Source: Gammaproteobacteria bacterium (GTDB lineage: Bacteria; Pseudomonadota; Gammaproteobacteria; Pseudomonadales; Azotimanducaceae). Taken from it: a DNA stretch of 64,000 bases. Shown piece after piece: positions 1 to 8,064 of this stretch (positions are counted from its first letter, which is position 1; every line of letters starts with the position of its first letter). The notes below the pieces were generated by a model. That model was not told the origin of the DNA. It made no database searches and was given only the letters and a program-made list of their open reading frames with translations. The translations under genes were made by a program, and so were the position numbers. The stretch covers positions 1 through 64,000 of the forward strand of contig JAJFJZ010000025.1 of the NCBI GenBank assembly GCA_021773565.1, read 5' to 3'.

Positions 1-45
1 CTCCTAAGGGGCAGGTCCCAGGTTCGAATCCTGGTCGGGGCGCCA
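1..45 (+). tRNA. tRNA-Arg (anticodon CCT), 3' part only
   Basis: The window opens inside the anticodon loop. The seven bases at 1-7 (CTCCTAA) read as a loop with anticodon CCT at 3-5. They are followed by the 3' strand of the anticodon stem (8-12), a five-base variable region (13-17), a T arm with 5-bp stem CCAGG/CCTGG and loop TTCGAAT (18-34), the acceptor 3' strand (35-41), discriminator G at 42 and an encoded CCA at 43-45. The 5' half lies outside the window, so the cloverleaf cannot be checked in full. Confidence 0.88.
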
Positions 46-61
46 ATTGAATCAAGGTATG

Positions 62-101
62 TACCGGGCACATCGTTTACAGTTTATACCGGAGACATGG
101 T
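62..101. mobile_element. Terminal sequence of an IS481-family element (remnant)
   Basis: Just beyond the stop of the decayed transposase lie two copies of GTTTACA (75-81 and 99-105, the second running into the stop codon) around a CCGGAGACATG block. From memory, this resembles the ends of IS481-type elements, where the transposase stop lies close to the tip. The exact tip, the partner inverted repeat and a target-site duplication are not recognisable. The element starts about 17 bases after the tRNA CCA. Confidence 0.5.
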
Positions 102-355
102 TTACACTTTTGCCGTAAACGGATTCGTGGTTGGCTCCACACGAATCTCATTCTCGTCAAAGAATCCTAGATCATAATTCATAAAGCTGACAAGCCAAAT
201 TTTGTCATCGGCTTCCCTGATACCGACGGATTAACCTGCAAAATTGTAAACCTCTACAAATTCATCGAAGCGTCCCTATTGCTGCAAATAGTTGAATGAG
301 GCAGGACGGGTAGCTTCCTTTTTTAGTGTCCTGCGCATGCCTTTGGTGCGGCCGA
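102..355 (-). pseudogene. Decayed C-terminus of an IS481-family transposase
   Basis: Reading the minus strand from about 355 to 102 gives one frame resembling the end of IS481 transposases: RRTLKKEATRPASFNYLQQ, a stop (TAG), GRFDEFVEVYNFAG, a stop (TAA), then SVGIREADDKIWLV followed by SFMNYDLGFFDEN and the natural stop at 102-104. Both internal stops sit where I would expect Gln codons, as if CAG and CAA had mutated. About 55-60 residues normally found between the YN and the GQ..VGIRE parts are missing, so there is also an internal deletion. The catalytic DDE core and N-terminus are absent. This explains most of the 470-base gene-free stretch 46-515; bases 356-515 show nothing recognisable except the ribosome site of the next gene. 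Recognition is from family memory, without alignment. Confidence 0.75.
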
Positions 356-515
356 TTACTGCCTCTAACTGGCGATCCCGGCTACGTCAGCTAATCAGGT
401 TTTTGCACAACAAGTAGTTTCAATAAAGTTGTCTGTTTAAATCCAGCGTAGTCACTTTCCAATGACCATGAAAGGCGTATGATCAGAAAACACGCAATCT
501 GAATCTGGAGACCTC

Positions 516-911
516 ATGAATTCTGTCGGTATGGTCTGCATCCTCATCGGATCAATCATTGTGCTTAGTCGCGCAATGATTGTGGTGGCTCCCGTAGCTT
601 CGCTACGATGGTTTAATGAATTGATTGCAAAGGAAGCCCGGGTAAGGATGATGGGGATCTGTTCGTTGTTTATGCCCGCGTTGTTGATCTGGGCTGGTAC
701 CTCTGAAGACACCACCCTTGCAGGTGTGTTGCTGATCTTCGGCCTGTTCTTCCTGATTGTTGCCATTCCCTGGTTGGTATTTTTTCCCCGCTCCTACATC
801 GAGTTCAGCCGTTCACTTCTACCTACTAATCTTCTAGCGTGGCGCCTCCTAGGGGTGCTGGGCGTAATAGTGGGCCTGGTGCTGGTCAATATTGGAATGG
901 ATGCACTCTGA
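516..911 (+). CDS. Small four-helix membrane protein of unknown function
   Basis: 131 residues, very hydrophobic, with about four predicted membrane segments (near residues 5-25, 46-63, 68-90 and 107-128). The loop between helices 1 and 2 holds a basic stretch (around KEARVRMMG) that should face the cytoplasm. A GGAG ribosome site a few bases before the ATG at 516 supports the start. I recognise no family, cofactor motif or catalytic residue. It is the first intact gene after the IS remnant and points the same way as the following genes, but with 120 bases between it and the next there is no sign of coupling. Confidence 0.7.
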   Translation: MNSVGMVCILIGSIIVLSRAMIVVAPVASLRWFNELIAKEARVRMMGICSLFMPALLIWAGTSEDTTLAGVLLIFGLFFLIVAIPWLVFFPRSYIEFSRSLLPTNLLAWRLLGVLGVIVGLVLVNIGMDAL

Positions 912-1031
912 AGTGCTCGGCAGAATGCCTGTTACTCGAATTGCCCGCCACGAAATTCTTGTGCATGCCCACCATCGACACCTAACAAACTAAGATGTAG
1001 CATCAAACCTATCTAACAAAGGCAGGCAGCG

Positions 1032-1577
1032 ATGATGCGCATATTTCTTCAGGTTATTGGAATTCTTATATTAATTCCGGCGGTCTCATACGTAACCCTC
1101 AGGATGGATCACAAGGACGCAGATGGTCCGTCTATTCTCTTTCCGGGTGGTGAATTGGTCTCAGGCGAATTGCATTCAGGCGCTGAGCCGGATTGGAGCT
1201 TTACCGATGACGTCTCAACCATTGAGCTTCAGCTGGTAAACCCCTTGAGCTCACGCACCATCTGGATCATGGAAAGTGGTGGCAAGGTCTACATTCCCTC
1301 GGGTTACATGCGCTCCTTTCTGGGCCGTATCTGGAAAGAGTGGGCATTTCAAGCTGATGAGGGTGACGGCCTGGCAGTAGCGCGCATAGATGGCGTGCGT
1401 TATGAGCGTCAACTGTTACGTATAAAAGACCCCGCAATTATTCAGGGTGTGGCTTCCAAACTTGCAGGCAAATATGCAGGCGGTGCTTCCCCCGAAACTG
1501 TTGCAGCTATCGCAAAATCAGTCGCGGATGGTGATACCTATATATTCGAGATGGCCCCCAGAGGAGGAGCACGCTAA
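1032..1577 (+). CDS. Membrane-anchored protein of the 'DWSF' family, paralogue of 47238-47765
   Basis: 181 residues. One N-terminal hydrophobic segment (about residues 4-21) looks like a signal anchor, leaving a periplasmic domain. Near residues 37-56 it has a Gly-Glu-Leu-Val-Ser pattern followed by Pro-Asp-Trp-Ser-Phe. The same layout (membrane anchor, G-E-x-V, D-W-S-F, a G-K-[LV]-Y-[IL] strand, then a V-Y-x2-x-[IL]-x-R-x-[EK]-D strand) recurs in the gene at 47238-47765, so the two are paralogues. The fold may be a small beta barrel; the function is unknown. The start could be ATG 1032 or ATG 1035. Its stop overlaps the ATG of a 43-residue peptide (TAATG), so the two are probably cotranslated. 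Confidence 0.72.
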   Translation: MMRIFLQVIGILILIPAVSYVTLRMDHKDADGPSILFPGGELVSGELHSGAEPDWSFTDDVSTIELQLVNPLSSRTIWIMESGGKVYIPSGYMRSFLGRIWKEWAFQADEGDGLAVARIDGVRYERQLLRIKDPAIIQGVASKLAGKYAGGASPETVAAIAKSVADGDTYIFEMAPRGGAR

Positions 1578-1708
1578 TGAAAACTAATAACTACCTCAAG
1601 CTTTGCGCGGTTATCACCGTAGTCCTGGTTGTCAGCTTGCTCTATATTCCCGCGGTCTCCAATACGGTAGAGGGCATAGTACTGCTCTACCTGTCTACCT
1701 CCGCGTAA
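1577..1708 (+). CDS. 43-residue single-pass membrane peptide
   Basis: A short ORF (ATG 1577-1579, stop TAA 1706-1708). It begins MKTNNYLKL, followed by one long hydrophobic segment from about residue 10 to 26 and a second weaker one at 34-40. The ATG shares its A with the stop codon of the preceding gene, and a GAGGAGGAG purine run at 1561-1569 is a strong ribosome site at the right distance. These two points argue it is translated. No family is recognised. The next frame (GST-like) begins just after its stop, so all three may form one transcript. Confidence 0.45.
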   Translation: MKTNNYLKLCAVITVVLVVSLLYIPAVSNTVEGIVLLYLSTSA

Positions 1709-1710
1709 GA

Positions 1711-2319
1711 TTGGCCGAGCAAACCCTCACTTTTTACCACGCCATTCCTTCGCGTGGTTTTATCGTTCACTGGATGCTGGAAGAGCTGGGCGTGCCTTAT
1801 GATGTGGTAATACTGGATATTGCAGCTGAAGAACACAAAAAGCCTGAATATCTGGCCATAAATCCGATGGGTAAAATCCCAAGCCTGATGCATGGTGATA
1901 AGCTGGTAACCGAGTCTACCGCCATTGTCATGTACCTGGCCGAGACCTTTCCGGAGGCGGGTCTGGAGGTGAGTTCCAGCGCTCCGCTTAGAAATGAATA
2001 TCTGCGATGGTCCTATTTTTCGCCCGGCACCATGGAACCCGCAATAATATCAAAAGCCATGGGTTTTGATGCCCAGGAGTACAAGCCATTCGCTGATATT
2101 GAGAGCGTGGTAACTACCCTCGTCTCAGCACTGGATGGACACGAATTTCTCGTTGGCGATACATTCACGGCAGCCGATGTGATCATTGGCAGCAGCATAA
2201 ACTGGGGTTTAAACCTGATGCCTGTTCTACCAAAACACCCGGTACTCACGCAGTATTGGGCCCAGCTCGAACAACGCCCGGCCTGGCAAAAGGTTGCTGA
2301 TACTATGCCTGGGAATTAG
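1711..2319 (+). CDS. Glutathione S-transferase family protein
   Basis: About 202 residues from a TTG at 1711. The thioredoxin-fold N-terminal domain (about residues 1-78) starts with the strand TLTFYHAIPSRG, where Ser/Arg sit at the glutathione-activating position, and contains NPMGKIPSL with the cis-proline and TESTAIVMYL with the Glu-Ser that binds the gamma-glutamyl group. An all-helical C-terminal domain follows, with FTAADVIIG as the N-capping motif. The frame is open back to 1603, but that upstream part overlaps the 43-residue peptide and does not resemble a GST; no ATG suits, and TTG 1711 puts the first strand at residue 5 as usual. Detoxifying conjugation or glutathione-dependent reduction is the family role; the substrate is unknown. 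Confidence 0.8.
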   Translation: MAEQTLTFYHAIPSRGFIVHWMLEELGVPYDVVILDIAAEEHKKPEYLAINPMGKIPSLMHGDKLVTESTAIVMYLAETFPEAGLEVSSSAPLRNEYLRWSYFSPGTMEPAIISKAMGFDAQEYKPFADIESVVTTLVSALDGHEFLVGDTFTAADVIIGSSINWGLNLMPVLPKHPVLTQYWAQLEQRPAWQKVADTMPGN

Positions 2320-2405
2320 GCACACGGCTTCCTTTATTCCTTCGTGCCACCATGATTACCCAGCTATAATTCCCCGAACCTGCACAAACTACCGGTGGCA
2401 TTAAC

Positions 2406-2828
2406 ATGGCTGAGCTCAAAACCAAACAAAACAATGCAAGTGTCCGTGATTTTCTAAATACCGTAGACGACAAGCAAAAACGCGCTGATTGCAAAACCAT
2501 CGCAAAAATGATGCGAGAGGCAACAGGTAAACGTGCCAAAATGTGGGGCACAGCCATTGTTGGATATGATGTTTACGACTACAAATACGAAAGCGGGCGC
2601 TCTGGCTCCTTCATGATTACGGGATTTTCTCCCCGTGCTCAAAATATCAGCGTTTATATCATGCCCGGGTTCAAAAAGTTTGGCCCGCTGATGGACAAAC
2701 TTGGCAAATACAAAACGGGCAAGTCCTGTTTGTACATCAAACGTCTTGAAGACGTTGACCAGAAAGTACTTGCATGCCTGATAAGTGCATCGGTGAAGGA
2801 AATGCGCCGAATCTACAAAAATACCTGA
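2406..2828 (+). CDS. DUF1801 (YdhG-like) domain protein
   Basis: 140 residues. It shows the features of the YdhG/DUF1801 fold: an N-terminal helix after SVRDFLNTV, then KRADCKTIAKMM, a WGTAIVGY turn, the strand FMITGFSPRAQNISVYIM and the ending GKSCLYIKRLEDVD. Members are small cytosolic proteins of poorly known function, sometimes linked to iron or small-ligand binding; I infer nothing more. The start ATG 2406 follows a GGTGGCATTAAC sequence with only a weak ribosome site. It lies 29 bases upstream of putA on the same strand. Confidence 0.8.
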   Translation: MAELKTKQNNASVRDFLNTVDDKQKRADCKTIAKMMREATGKRAKMWGTAIVGYDVYDYKYESGRSGSFMITGFSPRAQNISVYIMPGFKKFGPLMDKLGKYKTGKSCLYIKRLEDVDQKVLACLISASVKEMRRIYKNT

Positions 2829-2857
2829 ACGATATAACAAGCCGTCGGAGTAGTCAG

Positions 2858-5830
2858 ATGCAACAGATAAGCGCGGCAAAATTTCGCGACGAAGCGGATC
2901 TGGTATCCAGCATGCTGGCAGAACTGGCGCTGAACGCCCCCCAATGTAAGGCCATAGAATCCAAAGCCGTGGCTCTGGTTGAAACTGTACGCAAGCAAAA
3001 AAACGAACACAGCATGCTGGACTTGTTCCTGAACGAGTTCGGGCTGGACAATGATGAAGGTGTTGCACTCATGTGTTTGTCCGAAGCGTTGCTGCGCGTA
3101 CCGGATCCACAAACAATCGATGCCCTTATAGCAGACAAGGTATTAGCCGGAGACTGGGAAGAGCACCTGGGCGGATCCGAATCCATGTTTGTAAACGCTT
3201 CTACCTGGGGCTTAATGTTGACCGGTAAAGTGATTGGTTTTAACTACCCACCCAAAGATACAGTTACAAAGCTGGTTGGACGACTGGGCGAACCGGTGAT
3301 TCGACAGGCGGTACGACGCTCAATGCATATTCTTGGTAATGAATTCGTGCTGGGGCGGACTATTAAAGAAGCCATGAACCGGGGTAAAAAACTGGCAGAA
3401 GAAAACTTTTCTTTTGACATGCTGGGAGAAGGTGCAAGAGATGATCAGGCTGCCCTCAGCTATCTTGAGGCTTACAAAAATGCGATATTGGCAATTGCCT
3501 CAGATTCAGCACACTCTGGTATTTCCGTTAAACTTTCAGCGCTGCATGCACGTTATCAAATGAGCCAGCATCAAAGGGTGCACAAGGAATTATATCCGCG
3601 CTTGTTGGAACTGGCAGAACTCGCAGCGCAAAATGGCGTTTCCTTATCCATAGACGCCGAAGAGGTCCACCGTTTAACACTCTCACTGGAGTTATTTGAA
3701 CGTTTAGCCAACGAACGCTCACTTGAACACTATGTGGGCCTGGGTTTGGTGGTTCAGGCTTACGGTAAAAGCGCGCTACCATTAATAGACTGGCTAAAGA
3801 ATCTGGCCCATACCCGCAAGCGAAAGTTTCCAGTACGCCTCGTTAAAGGTGCGTACTGGGATATGGAAATAAAACGCGCACAGGAGCAAGGCCTGGCAGA
3901 CTTCCCGGTGTTTACCCGAAAGGAGCACTCGGATTTATCCTACATTTTGTGCGTCGAGAAGCTCCTAAGCGCACCTGAAGCATTCGCACCCCAGTTTGCC
4001 ACCCACAATGCACACACCATTGCAGCGGTAATGCGCATTGCTGGTTCTAATCGCAATTTCGAGTTTCAGCGCCTGCATGGCATGGGTGTACTGTTGTACA
4101 AAACTGCCAAAGAGCAGTTTGATAATTTTCCCGACGTGCGCGTTTATGCACCTGTCGGCGGTCATAGGGAATTGTTAGCCTATCTGGTACGTCGCTTGTT
4201 GGAAAACGGTGCAAATTCGAGTTTCGTGAACCGGTTTCTGGACGCGGATGTACCGGCCAATGAAGTGGTCAACGATCCGGTGAAACAGATAAAAAACAGT
4301 ATCCATAAACACCATCCGCTCATTCGCCAACCCGCTCAGATGTTTGAGGGAAGAAGCAATAGCCACGGAGTAGATTATGGCGATCGCGATAAACTGGAAG
4401 AGCTCGAAGCGGCAGTACGTGATGCATCGAATGATCAAGCGGAAAAAATTCCAGACTTTGATGAAAGTGCCATTAACGCTGCATTTTCGAGCGCTGTAAT
4501 TGCACAAAAAGCGTGGAGTCAGCTTGGCGTTTCCGGGCGAGTTGAAGTAATCCACAGGGTAGCAGATTTGATTCAGCAAGATCGGGACAGTTTGCTCGGC
4601 TTATTGGTTGATGAAGCGAAAAAGACCCTCCCGGATGCCATAAGTGAATTGCGTGAGGCGGAGGACTTTTGTCGCTACTATGCCATCCTTGCGCGGCAAC
4701 AGTTTGCCATTCCTCAAGTATTGCCGGGGCCAACCGGCGAGTCCAATGTATTACATTATTCCGGCCGCGGAATTTTTGTGTGTATCAGCCCGTGGAATTT
4801 CCCGCTGGCTATTTACGTTGGACAGGTGGTAGCTGCTCTTGTCACAGGTAACGCCGTTATCGCGAAACCTGCCCAGCAAACCCCTCAAATCGCACTGGCG
4901 GTGAGCAAACTTTTCACAAAAGCCGGCATACCAGTTGACGTGTATCACTGCCTGCCTGGTGGACGGGAACTAGGCGCCACATTGGTAGCACACAAAGATG
5001 TGGCGGGCGTTGCCTTTACCGGTAGTACTCATGCAGCATGGCTTATAAACCAGACCCTGGCCATTAAACGTGGCGCCATCGTACCCTTAATTGCGGAAAC
5101 GGGTGGCCAGAATACCATGCTGGTGGACTCTACCGCCTTACCCGAACAAGTGACGGATGCGGTAATGGAGTCGGCTTTTTCATCTGCCGGACAACGTTGC
5201 TCTGCACTAAGAGTACTGTTCCTGCAGGAAGACATTGCAGATGCACAACTAAAGTTGATTCGCGGTGCAATGAGGGAGTTAAATGTGGGTGATCCCGCAT
5301 TAGCCTGCACAGATGTAGGCCCTATCATCGACGAAGAGGCGCTTTTGCGTCTGCAAACGCATATCGATGAAATGAACGCTGCCGGTCTGCGTATATTTCA
5401 GGTGCCACTCAACTCAAAACTTCAGGGAAATTATCTAAGCCCTACCCTCATAGAGCTTGACGATGTTTCCAGACTTGATGATGAGAAGTTTGGCCCGGTG
5501 TTGCATGTAATCCGATTTCCTGCAGATGGCTTTGAAGCTGCGCTCAAACAGATCGCACAGCTTGGTTACGGCCTAACGGTAGGGCTACATTCCAGAATAG
5601 ACTCCCGTATAAAGTTACTTCAGAAACATTTTCTGGCGGGCAATACCTATGTTAATCGTAACATCATAGGTGCTGTGGTGGGTACACAGCCATTTGGCGG
5701 TAACGGCCTGTCAGGCACGGGCCCCAAAGCTGGCGGCCCGAATTATCTGCACCCTTTTGTGCATGAACATACCCTGAGCATTAACACCATGGCCAGTGGG
5801 GGTAATGTTGATTTGCTTAGGCAGGGTTAA
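2858..5830 (+). CDS. putA: Bifunctional proline dehydrogenase / L-glutamate-gamma-semialdehyde dehydrogenase
   Basis: 990 residues. It oxidises proline to pyrroline-5-carboxylate with FAD, feeding electrons to quinone, then oxidises glutamate semialdehyde to glutamate with NAD+. The N-terminal half carries the FAD-binding (beta-alpha)8 barrel (VKLSALHARY, SIDAEEVHRL, RLVKGAYWD, FATHNAHT). The C-terminal half is an aldehyde dehydrogenase with ISPWNFPLAIY, catalytic Glu747 in ETGGQN and catalytic Cys781 in AGQRCSA, ending with the PFGGNGLSGTG loop. Start ATG 2858 has GGAG eight bases upstream; an open frame to 2774 would overlap the DUF1801 gene. There is no ribbon-helix-helix DNA-binding domain, and the length is short of the trifunctional E. 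coli type (about 1320), so self-repression is not expected. Confidence 0.95.
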   Translation: MQQISAAKFRDEADLVSSMLAELALNAPQCKAIESKAVALVETVRKQKNEHSMLDLFLNEFGLDNDEGVALMCLSEALLRVPDPQTIDALIADKVLAGDWEEHLGGSESMFVNASTWGLMLTGKVIGFNYPPKDTVTKLVGRLGEPVIRQAVRRSMHILGNEFVLGRTIKEAMNRGKKLAEENFSFDMLGEGARDDQAALSYLEAYKNAILAIASDSAHSGISVKLSALHARYQMSQHQRVHKELYPRLLELAELAAQNGVSLSIDAEEVHRLTLSLELFERLANERSLEHYVGLGLVVQAYGKSALPLIDWLKNLAHTRKRKFPVRLVKGAYWDMEIKRAQEQGLADFPVFTRKEHSDLSYILCVEKLLSAPEAFAPQFATHNAHTIAAVMRIAGSNRNFEFQRLHGMGVLLYKTAKEQFDNFPDVRVYAPVGGHRELLAYLVRRLLENGANSSFVNRFLDADVPANEVVNDPVKQIKNSIHKHHPLIRQPAQMFEGRSNSHGVDYGDRDKLEELEAAVRDASNDQAEKIPDFDESAINAAFSSAVIAQKAWSQLGVSGRVEVIHRVADLIQQDRDSLLGLLVDEAKKTLPDAISELREAEDFCRYYAILARQQFAIPQVLPGPTGESNVLHYSGRGIFVCISPWNFPLAIYVGQVVAALVTGNAVIAKPAQQTPQIALAVSKLFTKAGIPVDVYHCLPGGRELGATLVAHKDVAGVAFTGSTHAAWLINQTLAIKRGAIVPLIAETGGQNTMLVDSTALPEQVTDAVMESAFSSAGQRCSALRVLFLQEDIADAQLKLIRGAMRELNVGDPALACTDVGPIIDEEALLRLQTHIDEMNAAGLRIFQVPLNSKLQGNYLSPTLIELDDVSRLDDEKFGPVLHVIRFPADGFEAALKQIAQLGYGLTVGLHSRIDSRIKLLQKHFLAGNTYVNRNIIGAVVGTQPFGGNGLSGTGPKAGGPNYLHPFVHEHTLSINTMASGGNVDLLRQG

Positions 5831-5881
5831 CTCCTTCGCAATAAGTTTTCCCTTGTGCTACTCAGACTTTACAGGCACAAA

Positions 5882-6805
5882 TCAGCCATCCTGGCAGGTT
5901 CCATTAGCTAACCACTGATTCAAATCGGGTGTGAGCGTCCTGGCCGCATGCGCTTCGTAACGCTGCGACTGCTCCTCGGTAATAAGCCCCTTCCAGCGTT
6001 GGTTAGTGCCCTTGTGAAAAAATCGGCTATCATCTTTCCAAAGTCCCTGGGTGGATCCGGGTGCCATTTTCGCAGCATTGGCTTTCATTTCCTTAAAAGT
6101 AACGCCTTTAACCAGATCCGGCCAAATATCCTCATTCACGGGGATATCCAGGTAGGCGCTAAGCTTTCGCATTTCACCATCCAGGTCTTTCAACATATCG
6201 CTAAAATGCATGAAATGGATGTTGGGTAAATGTTTAAAGTCCCACCAGCTCTGCGCGTGATGCAAATGTGACCAGAAGGGGTAACCCTCGGGCTCCCAGG
6301 GAAAACTGGACTTTGACAACCATTCATCAAAAGCTTCCTCGGCAGATTCACCCGGAAGTGGGAGTATGGGTCCCTTGCGACCCGGTGCATTGTTCAGGCC
6401 TTCAATCATTGCTGGTTGCATGTTGTTCCAGTGGTTCCACATGGAGGCAAATACATCGCGCCCATCGCGCCCTACGAAAATATACTTTACCTCCTCAAAA
6501 TACTTGCATGCATCCAGTGGACTATGGGTTTTTACATAGCGGCGGTGCTCGAAGGATTCTATCTGATCAACCACCACATCCAGCGGTGCCAGGTTGGCAT
6601 CGAACCAGGGGCTGAGATCATCCTGCGGTTTGGGCGGTTGGGGTTGTTGAAAAACCAATGCCGAACAAATGCCCTGCATCCATGTCGTACCTGCCTTATA
6701 GGAGGTAGTAATAATTATGTCATCGTTTCGCGCCTGGTAACTGTCCCAGCGCTCCGAATCCATAATCGACGATTGATAGCTGCGCGTTCGCTCCGGTTTA
6801 TTCAT
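5882..6805 (-). CDS. Sulfotransferase family protein
   Basis: 307 residues, in the size range of cytosolic PAPS-dependent sulfotransferases. The 5'-phosphosulfate loop is visible as TTSYKAGTTWMQGI (about residues 30-45), with the Lys and Thr that contact the sulfate donor. The 3'-phosphate motif is FVGRDGRDVFASMWNH. Further on, KDLDGEMRKL, FKEMKANA and the late FFHKGTNQRWK segment match the family's cofactor-binding C-terminal part. The acceptor is unknown. ATG 6805 lies inside the end of the upstream TPR lipoprotein gene (8-base overlap), suggesting coupled translation; the frame stays open further upstream but reads out of frame through that gene. Confidence 0.88.
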   Translation of the reverse strand: MNKPERTRSYQSSIMDSERWDSYQARNDDIIITTSYKAGTTWMQGICSALVFQQPQPPKPQDDLSPWFDANLAPLDVVVDQIESFEHRRYVKTHSPLDACKYFEEVKYIFVGRDGRDVFASMWNHWNNMQPAMIEGLNNAPGRKGPILPLPGESAEEAFDEWLSKSSFPWEPEGYPFWSHLHHAQSWWDFKHLPNIHFMHFSDMLKDLDGEMRKLSAYLDIPVNEDIWPDLVKGVTFKEMKANAAKMAPGSTQGLWKDDSRFFHKGTNQRWKGLITEEQSQRYEAHAARTLTPDLNQWLANGTCQDG

Positions 6806-8015
6806 GCTGTGCTTCCTGTGTTTTATTATTTTGCTGGCCGCCAAGAGCCAATAATTTAGCTTGATACAACGAACGGGTTTCGGGTACATGCACGCGTTCA
6901 ATTGCGGCATGCAGTTCCTTCTCTGCCATTCTTTTATCGCCCAGTTGGTAATACGACAAACTCAGGCCCAGCCTTGCTTCGTGCAGATACGGTGCAAGTG
7001 CAATGGCCTTTTTGTACATTCTGATGGCTTCACGATAGTTCCTATTATTATAGAAGTTATGGGCTGCCCGATATAGATAAAATGGGCTCGGGTCATCAAG
7101 TGCTTCAATTTGCGCACTCAAGCCGCTAACTTCAGAATCCCGGTTTTCCTGAAATAACAGGTAGCGGTAGTTTTTCAACATACTCAATTTGTCGGCAAGG
7201 TTCGCAATTCCATATTGATATATTGCTTCGGCCATATCCGGTTGTCCGGCCCTGCGGTAAATAACCGCCAGTGTATTCAGGGCATCACTGCTTAAAGGTT
7301 CATTTTGCATCGACTCCACAGTTAACCAGTACGCCCTGGCGTAATTCTGTTGTGCCAACGCTCTGGCTGCGAGGTTACGATAGTAACGCGCAGCATATTG
7401 TTGGTCTGAAATACTGCTCAAAAACCGCTCCGAGCCACTGGGAAAATAGTCGATACGTACACTACCCGCCCGCAGACCGAGCCTGTTTTCCCCATGCTGC
7501 CAACCCTTGTCGTATAACACGGTGCGAATATGCACGCCTTTAACAATTATCCCGCCATCCAGGCCATATACGGGGCTGGAATCCGCCAATTGATAACCCA
7601 CCCGCACCCTGGCAAGTTTTGCAAGTGCCGTGGTTAGTATCGCCAGAGATAAACAATTTCCCTGGCCCCTGGCGAGGGTGTCCTGCGCAGTAAAGGTGGT
7701 ATCCTGATATTCAAAATCGGCCAGAACCAGACGCATGTAGTCCACCACTCTTTCATGGGCCGGGTTTTTTCGTTGGGTCCTGTTTTCGAAAAATTCGAAA
7801 AAAGCGCTTTCCTGCGCCGGTGAAAGTCGATGAATGTCATCAATGGATTCAATCTGTGGTGGAAGCCCAAAAAGAGCGTCATTGCGTAAGGAAAACTCCG
7901 GATGATGCAGGGGACCTGTCGGGCTTGAGGTGCATGCCGGTACAAACACCAAACTAACCAGCAGACAAAGAAGCTGTGCTGAAAGTCTAAATTCTTTAAC
8001 AGAAACCCTGGTCAT
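6798..8015 (-). CDS. Transglutaminase-like/TPR lipoprotein
   Basis: 405 residues. A hydrophobic leader ends in a lipobox VPAC (Cys28), so it is probably anchored in a membrane facing the periplasm. Residues about 85-200 resemble a bacterial transglutaminase-like cysteine peptidase fold: FTAQDTLARGQGNCLS with candidate nucleophile Cys121, then helix SLAILTTALA and a VKGVHIRTVL strand carrying a His. From about residue 215 onward there are TPR-type helical pairs (LAARALAQQNYARAYWL, ALNTLAVIYRRAGQPDMAE, REAIRMYKKAIALAPYL, LGLSLSYYQLGDKRMAE). The role is inferred only: a periplasmic protein-binding or peptide-processing factor. It overlaps the sulfotransferase start by 8 bases and lies 49 bases after the CBS gene. 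Confidence 0.8.
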   Translation of the reverse strand: MTRVSVKEFRLSAQLLCLLVSLVFVPACTSSPTGPLHHPEFSLRNDALFGLPPQIESIDDIHRLSPAQESAFFEFFENRTQRKNPAHERVVDYMRLVLADFEYQDTTFTAQDTLARGQGNCLSLAILTTALAKLARVRVGYQLADSSPVYGLDGGIIVKGVHIRTVLYDKGWQHGENRLGLRAGSVRIDYFPSGSERFLSSISDQQYAARYYRNLAARALAQQNYARAYWLTVESMQNEPLSSDALNTLAVIYRRAGQPDMAEAIYQYGIANLADKLSMLKNYRYLLFQENRDSEVSGLSAQIEALDDPSPFYLYRAAHNFYNNRNYREAIRMYKKAIALAPYLHEARLGLSLSYYQLGDKRMAEKELHAAIERVHVPETRSLYQAKLLALGGQQNNKTQEAQHE

Positions 8016-8064
8016 CTGTTCGCACCTTAAGATGTCTGTTGGTACTATTGCTTGCTCGGGTACC

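Noticed and set aside
2774-2857. N-terminal extension of PutA as the missing DNA-binding domain
   Set aside because: The extra 28 codons overlap the DUF1801 gene and do not resemble a ribbon-helix-helix; the ATG at 2858 has a clear ribosome site.
2454-3068. 204-codon minus-strand ORF opposite DUF1801 and putA
   Set aside because: It crosses two real genes on the other strand and has no recognisable motif.
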